Shown here piece after piece: positions 22,470 to 33,000 of a stretch of DNA of 64,000 bases. How positions within the stretch are numbered: the first letter of the stretch is position 1; every line of letters starts with the position of its first letter. The DNA lies in contig SCFE01000001.1 in the NCBI GenBank assembly GCA_004352715.1, forward strand, positions 7,156,143 to 7,220,142, read 5' to 3'. The stretch comes from Hofstenia miamia. Its lineage: Eukaryota; Xenacoelomorpha; Acoela. The notes below the pieces were generated by a model. It did no database searches and had not been told where the DNA came from. It was given only the letters and a program-made list of their open reading frames with translations. The translations under genes were made by a program, and so were the position numbers.

Positions 22470-23059
22470 GTGTAAGAAAATGAGTTTCATTTATTGTACT
22501 ATTACAATAAGTTGGGATTAGATGAAATTAGACTTGTAGAAGATCGTGTTCATTATACCAAGGATGCCCACTTAAAATTTTCCCATATTTCAAATTATCT
22601 ATTACAAAAAAAACTGTATGGGTAACATTAGTGTTGTAAGAATTCTGCAAATGAACCCCTATGGTGGACTTATTGGCATAAATAATTCTAGGCTACATTT
22701 GTGAGAGAACATTTTCATTTTAGTAATGGTTAATAGATATTTTACAGAATTTAGTGCAATTTAACCATTTTGAGACATATTCCTTTATTAATGTTTTGGA
22801 CTTGTTTATTAATCTCAAATTTTGATACTACTATGTGAAATTCACAATGTGCAAATACACATTGCATATGTTTCCAACTGCATTCCCATCCCAACATGAA
22901 GTTATAGCAAATATTATCAATGTTCATTGAATTGTAGATTAATTGTTATAGGAACTTTATCATCATTTATTATTGTATTTTTAAGTTTTCTATGTAAATA
23001 TATTTATTATTTATAAATGTTGGTTTTCTCTGCATGATGAGAGTATAACATCTGTGGAA

Positions 23060-23905
23060 GCATGTATTTATATTTATTTTTGAAAATTGTTTATTTAATG
23101 TGCATTAAAGAATGGTTATAATTTGAACAATAGATTGCAAATTAATTTTGTTTTTCAAAGAAACAGAACATATTCCAATGACGTCAGCTCCTATTAGTGA
23201 GCTAACAATGTCACTTATATTAACAAAAAACAGATATGCATGTAATAAACAAAGTAAAATAAACATTTATCCAAACTAAATGGACCTCAAAATGATAATG
23301 TATGGAAATGTGAAATGTCTTTGTCAACTTTCAATCAAGAAAGAAGCCAATGTGGTTTAATACTATTCTAAGTGTAATTTCAACTTCTTCATGCCAACAG
23401 ACTTACCTATGACTAAAAAAGATCATTTGCCAGCAATATGATTAAATCATTCAAGAAACTTGATATTTTTTACTCTCCAAAAATATATGACTTGGATAAA
23501 TGATTTCCTAAATTGCTTGGTATGAAATATTCTATTAGTTGTCAACATGGTAAGTGAGTGCATCAAATGCTCAATGACTTTGAATTTTTTTATATGTAAA
23601 AAGTTTGTTGCTGGTTTTTACATCCATGAATGTAGAATAAATATCTTCCCAATGCTATCTCATTTTTTGTATAAAATATTTTTAGTAAAATAAATTTTTT
23701 CACAGTATATTAAAATAAGATAATAAAATAATAGGTCAAATTACTAATGAGAATAAAGAAGGAGGAAGTAATCAATATTTTAAAGTTTGCCAAGAACTGT
23801 TTTAATAAACTTAAAAAATGTTGCTAGATTTGTAATCAGCACAAAAATTTGATCTAAAATGCATTAAAATATACTTGCTATATGACAAATGCACACACTG
23901 TGTTA
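23060..23905 (-). repeat. Right arm of the outer inverted repeat, inner part
   Basis: Complement of about 14655-15445, including GAGCTAACAATGTCACTTAT and AACAAAAAACAGATATGCAT. The match ends abruptly near 23905 and resumes at 28431. Confidence 0.8.
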
Positions 23906-24019
23906 TTAATACAGGATTTAATTTTAACAATAACATCTAAACAATACCTTAATGTTATAAAATTGAACACAATGGCAATGGTTTATTATTTATTAATACT
24001 AAACAAAACAGATTACTAC

Positions 24020-24420
24020 ATTATTATATAAGGGATCTTGTGAGGAAAGTTCACAAGAAAGGTCATTTAGGCATGCTTCAAACAGTTTACATTTAGTAGT
24101 AATTACATGTACTCAAGTACATAGCACATTCATTGATGTAATTAATAGGTGTCACACTTGCTTAATGATTAATCTGAGTCATTTTCCTACACAAACAATG
24201 CATTTAGATCATTCCTAATGTGATCATGCATATTGATAATGACAACTGCTTAGAGTAGTGCAGATAAACCCATTCTTGGTTGTTATAGTTGATAATTTTA
24301 TGAAGTATGGACAATATAGCACCAGTAAATAAATATATGAATAAGTAGTTTCAGATTATTTTCTAAAACAATGGATTCTCAATGTAGAGCCTCCCCTAAA
24401 GATGATCACTGACATAAAGC
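24020..24420 (+). pseudogene. LTR-retrotransposon integrase remnant
   Basis: Frames around 24050-24190 show a GHLGM segment, then FIDVINRCHTCLMINLSHFP, resembling the zinc-binding HHCC region before an integrase core. FLVVIVDNFMKYGQYSTS follows at about 24270-24325, matching the strand with the catalytic Asp in Ty3/gypsy-type integrases. Stops and frameshifts are frequent and the frame dissolves in the TA tract at 24433. The exact LTR clade is not resolved. Confidence 0.55.
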
Positions 24421-24432
24421 TTGAAACCAACA

Positions 24433-24516
24433 TATATATATATATATATATGTATACATATATATTTATATATATGCATATATATATACATAAAAAAAAT
24501 ATATATATAGAACTCA
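24433..24516. repeat. (TA)n-rich microsatellite
   Basis: Interrupted TA/TATG tract embedded in or directly after the integrase relic. Confidence 0.85.
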
Positions 24517-27500
24517 TGCAAAAAATCAGAACTACATAACATAAGCATCACTTACAAGTATTCAACACAGTCAAACACTTAAATAGAATTCTCATTGAGT
24601 TCATCTGTATTTTCACTTCAGGAGCAGCAGTAACTGGAGGAAGACCATAGATGTATCTAAATACTTAAAGAACACATCCATACTTATGGTCTGTACAATG
24701 TTCCGCCACAAGGCTTGTAAACTACCTGCACTCAAATGAAAAAATTTGTGTTCAGAGGTCAATAAAAGCTATGTAAGAATATTTTAGGAAATATTCACAT
24801 AAATCCACAAATTCATCTGCTTAAATACCAAGAAATTTGTGGTCCATTAAGAGTACAATTTTAACAAACTCTATGGTGTTACATATAAAGTTGAGGATCT
24901 AATTAATGCTCTTATAATAATGCCTAATCAAGACATTTAGCAAGCTCATAAGACTGAGTTGGTATTATCATAAGAAGACATTTATCTCATCTCATTACTG
25001 AGAATGTCTTTTACACCTTCAGAATCCAAAATGAACAATATCATGTATCAATATGATATCACTAAATAGCAATAAAGATCTAATTTGATGTGGATGGAAA
25101 ATGATTATGATGAATTCTTCTATCTTCTTTCCTTAGACCACTTTCAGATTGAGGATATTTTGTGCATAGGTTGGCATTTCAGTGTAATATTTCCTTGCAA
25201 TGAAATGTAGGGACATTGTAGTGACTTAGTACATCAATCCACTGCTCAATATACTCAATTTGTCATTTCAGACTGTTATTAGCAATGATAGGCTGCTATT
25301 ATCTGTTCTGACTGTGAAGTGTTTGCCTAATAGAAATATCAATTTTTAAGGATCTTGACTAGTGGGAAAATTGCAAGTTTGTTTAAGCAATAGCTAAATT
25401 CAGTAGGTTTAAGTTTATGATTGAAAAACTGCAGAAGAATTTCTTTTCCATTTTTCTTGCCTGAGGTATGAACCTATTCATACTATTCAGAATAAATTTT
25501 TTTATTGAAGAAAATAAATGCACTTTGTGTGAAGGTAAAGGCAACTATTAAATCTAGCACATTGTGATGACTTTCATCTTTCCTTTTTCTGAAAACTACA
25601 AAGTGGTAGACAAAATTAATCCAAGAACAAGTTGTGTTTCTCTTAAGTTTAGCCTTCATTATATTTTACTAGTAATCAGTAAGACAACTGAAAAGGCAAT
25701 AAGGTGAATATTGTTAAAATAATGTCAAAATTGAAAGTTTCTTAAATGAGGTAAGTGTATACAATCACTGAGGTAAGTGTAAACAATCACTTCTTAGAAA
25801 TTGGTGTTTCTTGGAAATTGGTTGCTATTTTTCTCACTGATTGCATTTTTGAGAAATCAAAGTGATAAACTAGTGAAACACAGGGGGCAAATTAATGAAC
25901 ACTATGCTATTGCAAATGTCTAGCAATAAACACACATGGTTCTATTTTCAGCATTACATGTGTTAATAGTTTTACAGGTTGCCAAAGGCATGCAAAACTC
26001 AACAAGGTGAAGGCTATGGATTCGATGCTCAAATTTCCAATTTAGTTTATATGAACCCCACATAATAAACTGCTTTGCACCCTGTGCAATTAATCAGTCA
26101 ATCACAAAAAGAAGTGAGGCACCTGCTATAGAGAAGGACTTTTAGATATGAACTGCTGCCCATATAGTCCCTGCTTGTAAATGTTATGATATCATGTCTT
26201 CTAACCCTACATGGCTGTTGATTCAAAGGTTGTAACTACCATGTCACTTCTTCAGTGTTACATGCCTACAGTTGACATCACCCCCTTTTTCTGGTAAAGA
26301 AATTTTTGATGTGTCAAATTAATGCTGTAGTTAACATATGATGTCTTTTTTGCATCAATAACTGTTCACTTTCTGTAACCATTTGCACTCAAGAGAACCT
26401 AATGGTTACCTGATGTCTTATTCTGAATTGTAGAAGTAGAATTCTTCAATACTTTGAATTCACACATGAATCTCTAATGAGATTTTGTGCCCTTATTCCT
26501 ACTCAAACCTCATCTAACAGAATTTCATATAAATATAGTTTACTGGGTAAATCATCACAACAATTTTCATTTTGTCTTCCATAAGTTTCATCTCTTGTTC
26601 CTCTGAAAGCATAATATTAGAGAAGGTAGCCCCCATTGGTGAGGGATAGCACACAAAGAACCTCTGGCAATAAAAACAAAGTCTGCACAGCAACCTAAGT
26701 CTATGTTGCTATATTTACTATACTTTAGTCTATTTTAGTTAGCTTTCAGCTTGTTATTCTAACCTTAGAATTTAGTATTTACTTAATTATCTGATTCCTA
26801 CTTAGTAAGCATGTAAGACCTAGTTTAATTAACATTCATGTTATCACAAAACTAAGTCAAATTTATATTCTAAGAAAGTTTGCTACATATAGTTTCAATA
26901 AAAAGTTTAGTTGTAACTGTCTAATCATATTATTAAGATAAATAACAATACTCCTTCTAGGTTTATCTGAAAATCAGAATATGTGTAAATTATCAAGTTT
27001 TTGACAACTTCAACTATTTTATCTATTTAGTGTATAAATGCATATAAAGTTATATATATATATGATAACAACTATCAATTTGCATTTATTTGAAAATGTG
27101 ATTTTTGTGTAGTTCATAAAATTCTAGTTGTTATTTACTGTTTGCAACCTTGCATCCACTGGAGATGTTACCACTGCATGTAATTTAAATGCACAGCTAC
27201 ATATAAAAGAGTGATTGAATAGCAAGTTTTTTGTATAAAAATCTCTAACAATTTAAATCACAATTTTTTCTGATAAAAGCCAAGAATTAGCCTTCTTAAA
27301 GGATACCTGTAGTCTAAGACAACCTAAGGTTGCATTAGTTTATGAATTCTGAACATCAAAAAAACAAAATTTTGTATAATGCAGTAGACTACAGTTTGTA
27401 TACAAATTCACAATCACTAACAAACTTCATAAAGTTCATACAAACATATCAACTGAAATATACTGTTACCATCTGAAAAAACATAGTAATTCACTAAATT

Positions 27501-28430
27501 TTCAAAATTGAATTTTTATCATTAAAATCTGATGCTTTACTACTGGCATACATATTTTTTCAGGTTTACCTCTTCATTGTATTTATTGGTTGTTGGCAGA
27601 ACTCAGCATTTCTGATTTGTACTTGAAATAACCAGTTAAAACAGAGAAATTCTACTTTATTTTTCACTGAATTACTGTGTTTTGCAAGATTACAGTAGTA
27701 TAGTAACACAATATTGAGCTTGATCAGAAATATCCATTAAAAAGTTATATAAAATCTCTAAGTAAGTTTAGAAGTAATCAAAATCTGGATTACTTTAAAA
27801 AAATGCTTAATCAGCAAAAACTAAGTATTAAATTATAATTTATTTAGAGTGTCAAATAACCCAACTATCCAAATACTTTTCAAAAGGTTATCTTTTTTCA
27901 AGTGTGACATGGTCACTTTTGAATGATTATTGGTGAAACACAAAAACCTGATTCACTTCTTTTTAAATTTCAAACAGAAATCAACCTAGATAAATTTCAT
28001 TATGTCAACTCCAATTGCTGGATGTTAAAATTTCTGTCATGACAGAATTAAGTTTAGTTTGTCCTTTAAATTTTACAAAATGATTACAGATTAGGTTTGT
28101 ATGTTGCAAATTTAATATTTCCATAAATGTTAAAACATTAAAAGAATAAATGAAAAAGTTCTATAAGAATATCAGTAATGACATCACAATAAAACTTTTA
28201 ACAACATTTTTTCATGATTCATGCATGGCTCAAATGCAAGATTGTTGATAATCTGGTTGTCAATTTAAGGGCTGTTGTAACAGTGAAAAACACCTTGTGC
28301 AGACATTTGTTTCAAGAAATTCAAATAATTACAAGATGGGTTACATAGCTGAGAGCTGTTATCAGATGGTATGCCAAGAAATCCCATGTATAGTGTGGCA
28401 TAGCATGAAAATCTATGTTGATCAACACCA

Positions 28431-28646
28431 GGATTTGCTGATGTTGCAGTAATTAATGGCCTGAATCCAGTGCTAGAACAAGCCTATTCCTAATAAAAGT
28501 AACATGGGAGATCAGGTAAGTGAAGGGTACATGGCCACACCTGGCTGACCTGATACAGAGAACCTTTATAGAAAGAGTCATATAAGACAGGAGCCCTAAT
28601 TCAAATAAAGAAAGAGAGAAGCCCTATAAGTTCTTGGGTGTGAAGT
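28431..28646 (-). repeat. Right arm of the outer inverted repeat, outer part
   Basis: Complement of 14368-14558 (shared words TTAATTACTGCA, GGTCAGCCAGGTGTGGCC-like, TATATGACTCTTT-like, AGGGCTCC). Because the inner part ends 4.5 kb to the left, this separates the arm into two pieces. Confidence 0.7.
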
Positions 28647-28928
28647 GTACCCTACATTGTTTATTTTGGCTCACATCATTTTTATAACTTCAATGTGCTT
28701 TGTGACATCATAATATTTGAGTGTGTTCTGGATTAGATTACTCCAGAGTAGATTGTTAATACCAGAGAATAAGATGACTTTGAATGGAAGTTTTGTGAGT
28801 GATTGCTTAAGATGATCAATTTAATCAGATAAAGGCTTACCATTGTGGAAGATGTATTCTAAAGTAACATGACAGTCAGCATATAAATGGGATGTATTGT
28901 CATTTCTTATGAGTTTTTGTTGATTCAG

Positions 28929-29900
28929 TTAGTATTTCTCAGAGTGTAGGGTTTTTATAAGATCACCAAGATTATTAATGTAATGGTCTTCTTCTGTTAG
29001 TGGAATGTGTACACAGCATGTTTTCTTATGAGTAGATCTCCACAATGGTTGAATAACAGCAGAATGGACATGCAGACTGGGGATGCAGTAATTGTTTTCT
29101 GTCTTGATAGCTTCTTCCACAGAGATATCTGTGGTAGGAGTAATATCTAGTTTGATTATCCCTATGGAAATAGGATAGTTCATCTGTGTGTGAACTATGT
29201 GCTTCCATAGGGTATCTGAGCTATAGTGAGGACAAAGACATTCAATTGTAGTATCTGATAAGACAAGTTTAGAATTTGTGCATTCCACATCAAAAGCAAG
29301 TTGTAAGTGTGGCTTAAGTAGAAGAGTGATCTCTGTTTTATTCCAAGTTTCAGTAAAACAAGTTTTCATATAAGAAATACTGTCACCTTCTTTCATAACA
29401 ATGTATTGCCAATCCATTATTGTTGCATCAATAGGGGTAGCTTTTGTAATGCATATCAGATAAGTGGACACATCTGTTTTAGTCCATTCCAGTTTTAGTG
29501 GTAATATACCAGCACCTAATTTTTGTAGATTATTTTCTTTGATGATTGTTTGATAGCATGGAGCTAAAGGTATCTGTGTAGATAGCATGATGTCTTTGTT
29601 CATTTGCAATTGTTATTGTGATTGAATTGATTGCTTGATTATTTCTATTGGAATGCATTTGCTACCATCTTTTCTATATTTGAGGGTTGTAGTTAGCTTA
29701 ATGCATAAACTTTCTGTAAGTTTCCTGTAATAATTAAATAAAATTTCGTTTTTGATTACCAGTAGACATTTACTTGATTTATTATAGCAATTGAGTTTTG
29801 AATGCTGTTGGTGACAAATGAGATGAGTCAATGATAAACAGTGCATTAGTATCCAGTAGAGAGTATAATTTTGTATCACAGGTTGCTCCCCACATGTATT
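28929..29900 (-). pseudogene. Unidentified frame of about 317 codons with a single internal stop
   Basis: Two open stretches (29613-29879 and 28929-29609) are in the same minus-strand frame, separated only by one TAA at 29613-29615. Read through, they give about 317 codons ending at 28929, and the frame stays open a little upstream of 29879. The product is not low-complexity and has many Cys/His (for example ECLCPHYSSDTLWKHIVH near residue 210). Further minus frames to about 30150 (INAEEDSIHQSKYNVISL) hint at a longer ancestral gene. I recognise no family. It lies just outside the outermost inverted repeat, so it may belong to a different element or to a host gene. Confidence 0.5.
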
Positions 29901-30199
29901 TCCTGCATGTATCTGATAGCATATTGTAGAGTCACTCAGGGCAGTCCCTTTAATTTTTAATTCAATTATTTCACACTCTAATCAATTGGTGCTAATTTTT
30001 CATTCTATTTTAGTAATTTGTCTATTTTCAAGTGTAGTTTTACAATAAATTTAGTTGTTGTCCCCTTGAATTGTAGAAACTTAACCTTAGTGAAATGACA
30101 TTGTATTTGGACTGATGGATAGAGTCTTCTTCTGCATTTATTGTGACAGTCTGCAACTGAGTCATTACATAACCAATGCAATTACAAGACGTTTGTTAA

Positions 30200-32040
30200 T
30201 GTGATGAATAATGTGAGTCAGTTTTGGACTTGCTTATTTCTCATACAAAAACTACTCTATTTATATTTTATGAGACTGTGACCAAAAAATTATGGCACTG
30301 TTACCTTTGCTTGAATCTCAAAAATAAAAATTCTTACACTTCTAAGTGTAATGAATGTTAAAGAAAAATGTTTATGTATTTTTCTGCAATTTCTTGTATG
30401 AGATTGTAATATGCTCTGTTAATATTTGCATCAACATTCATTGAATTTTTTTAAATGAAATGCCAAATAACATGCACTGCTATTAAGAATTCCCTTGAAC
30501 TTTGTGCTTTATTGCTACTTGAGTCATCCAGTTTAAGCTGTAATTTTCAACTATTTTAAATTTCCAAATTTCACCAACATTATATATTGTAAATATTTGA
30601 GCTAATAAACAAATTCTGCTATTATTGGTGCTATGTAAACATGAAAAACAAATCAAAGTCTTTATTTATATAATAAATTTATAATTTGTATTTGAATTCT
30701 GAAGAATCAAGTAATTTGATAACTTCATTAAACAAAGCTCTGAAATATATTATTTTTATGGTGCTTATTTTCAAATCTACTACCTCAAATAATAGTTTTC
30801 TCAAAATGTATTAGTAGATTTTATAATAATTAATAAAAATTTATTAATTTTAAAATTTAAAACTGAGAAATGTGCAGCTCATGCACACCTATGTTTAAAT
30901 CATGCTGGTATTGTGCTTGACTGGGAAGCCTAAATTCCTTTCACTGCACAAAAATGTGTATTAATTTCCAATAGTGAGTAGTCTTTAGCATAAAATGGAA
31001 GCAAGTGGAATTCTAAATGCAAATATTGTTTTACAAATGTTGCAGTCTATCCATGCAGCACACAATTATAGAGGTCTTCATATAAAATGAAATGTGAAAA
31101 TTAAACCAGGCTATGCTGTCAATTTTGGCACAATAATTTATCAACGTTTTGTTTCATTTTTCAAAAGTTCTAAGTAATGCTAACTTCATTTAATAAATAT
31201 TTCATAGATGCATCTTCTAGCATGCATTTGGCAATATGCCTGTCTTAACAATACCCTGAAATGAATGGTCAGAAATGAAATTTTATATCATTCACTTTAA
31301 AATTTTCAACTAAATATCATGCTAATATTAATATAGCTTCAACAATTTCCAAGTGTCTTTTTCATAGTAGTTATTCCTTAAATGTCAATATAATGTTTTC
31401 GGAAAAAAACCATTGTTATATTTTGATTCGATAAAAACTTCGGCTTATTGGTAAATTTTGAATTATGCCGTTAGTAAAATAGCTGGAATCCGAACGTCTG
31501 GAGTTTTCAGAACTCGCTTCGCAAGTTTTATATTTCAACTCTTAATATGTTTTTGAGTGTGTGGAGTATTTTTTTAGATAAAAATCATCATGAACTAGAG
31601 ATTTCATTTCTTAAAAGCATTTTACTTTATTGATTTTAGTCTATATATTTAATATGAATATTTTTAATTTTTAATCGGTTATGAAAATTTACGTTTTATT
31701 AATTTTATTACCCATTATAATGCGTGCTCGTAGAGTATGTTTGTTTTTGTATCAGTGCTTACAACTGCTCAAATTTCTCTTTTGATATGTCTATAAGTTT
31801 TGTAGTTATACATTATATGTAAATTGAATTGCCCTTGTAAATCTTAGATTTTTTCTTCGTTTAGGCCAGATTGCTGACCAGCGTCTCGAGTTCCAATTTG
31901 GATTTTAATGACAACAATATTCCATAATTAATATATTTACTTTCGTAGTATTCATAGTATATATATAAATATAAGCTCTACATGATTAATATAATCACAG
32001 AAATCTATTCAACTATTTAATTGTATAAGAACTAGCCTTT
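30200..32040. other. AT-rich stretch without a recognisable gene
   Basis: No convincing frame, RNA or terminal repeat seen on either strand. Confidence 0.6.
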
Positions 32041-32240
32041 TATTTATAGATTTACCCAGTGGGAGATTTTGTACAAAGCGAAAATATCCATTTGGGGGGT
32101 GTACTTAGCGTAAGGAAAACGTACTTAGCGTAAATATATACGTATGTATGTGTATATATATATATTGAAAAAAAAATTTTGGAATTTCAATATGGGGGAA
32201 TTCAAAGCCTGGAAAACCCTCCAAAAATAGCATTATCTGG
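32041..32240 (-). repeat. Iterated GTAC-TTAGCG / GTACAAAGCG motifs
   Basis: TGTACAAAGCG at 32072-32082, then TGTACTTAGCGTAAG and CGTACTTAGCGTAAA within the next 60 bp. In inverse orientation these resemble the motif arrays at 36632-36727 and 38345-38445. A (TA)n tract follows. Confidence 0.55.

Positions 32241-32293
<53 letters not shown>
32241..32293. repeat. (TAA)n tract at the 5' break of R4/Dong-like copy 2
   Basis: About seventeen pure units directly abut the truncated retroelement sequence. Confidence 0.9.
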
Positions 32294-32940
32294 GCAGGAG
32301 ACAAGTGGTATGAGCACAGGAAACAGGACGTCATAGAAAATGAGAAGGTTAAGATACTGTGGGGTTTCAACATACAGACGAGCAAAGTGATAGAAGCACG
32401 GAGGCCAGACATAGTAGTAGACAAAGAGAAAAGATTAGGAACAGTGATAGACATAGCAGTACCAAAGGACAGAAATGTAGAAAGCAAAGAGAAAGAGAAG
32501 GTAGACAAGTACAGAGAGTTAGCAGAGGAAATAGAAAGGCTGTGGAAGTTAAAGAAAGTTGAAGTAGTCCCAGTAATTGTAGGAGCACTAGGAGTATTGA
32601 GTAAGAAGCATAAGAGATACTTGGAGGAGTTGGGAGTACCAAAGTGGGGAGGAGCAGTAGCACAGAAGGCAGCATTGTTAGGAACAGCTAGANNNNNNNN
32701 NNNNNNNNNNNNNNNNNNNNNNNNNNNNNNNNNNNNNNNNNNNNNNNNNNNNNNNNNNNNNNNNNNNNNNNNNNNNNNNNNNNNNNNNNNNNNNNNNNNN
32801 NNNNNNNNNNNNNNNNNNNNNNNNCAGAAGGCAGCATTGTTAGGAACAGCTAGAGTCCTGAGGAAAGCTCTCAGACTTTCTTGGAACTGGTGAGTTCTCC
32901 GAGCTGAGAGGGATGCCAGCATGAAGCTGCGAGAAGCAAG
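32294..32940 (+). mobile_element. R4/Dong-like retrotransposon, copy 2, 5'-truncated
   Basis: Corresponds to 11843-12323 of copy 1, about 90 percent alike, and begins immediately after (TAA)n. The frame 32387 onward keeps the nuclease motif RPDIVVD then VIDIAVP, the helix KEKEKVDKYRELAEEIERLW, and a carboxyl end LSWNW at about 32890. Unlike copy 1, this copy is in frame through VVPVIVGALG and beyond. A 132-N gap at 32693-32824 is spurious: the same 30 bp (CAGAAGGCAGCATTGTTAGG and the next 10) stand on both sides, so the copy is uninterrupted in reality. Confidence 0.85.
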
Positions 32941-33000
32941 GATAATAAATGACTTTATTTAGCCGCTGAAGGCATACACTACAAAAAAATAAAAAACAAG

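Larger units (their letters stand above)
23906..28430. mobile_element. Block of about 4.5 kb inserted into the right arm, mostly unidentified
   Basis: Defined by the break in inverted-repeat matching. The first 0.5 kb carries an LTR-type integrase relic. Between about 24520 and 28430 I see only AT-rich DNA with no frame above background, plus a short direct repeat GAGGTAAGTGTATACAATCA / GAGGTAAGTGTAAACAATCA at about 25747-25794. Long terminal repeats were not found by eye. Confidence 0.5.
14368..28646 (+). mobile_element. Composite Polinton/Maverick relic bounded by long inverted repeats
   Basis: Long inverted repeats (14368-15445 against 23060-23905 plus 28431-28646) enclose decayed frames resembling a Polinton integrase and a double-jelly-roll major capsid protein. 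Polintons are large self-synthesising DNA transposons with long terminal repeats and virus-like genes. No intact gene remains. The body was later invaded by piggyBac, a hAT-type MITE, a 0.8-kb repeat present in inverted copies, and a block of about 4.5 kb splitting the right repeat. The protein-primed DNA polymerase and packaging ATPase were not recognised. Confidence 0.7.
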
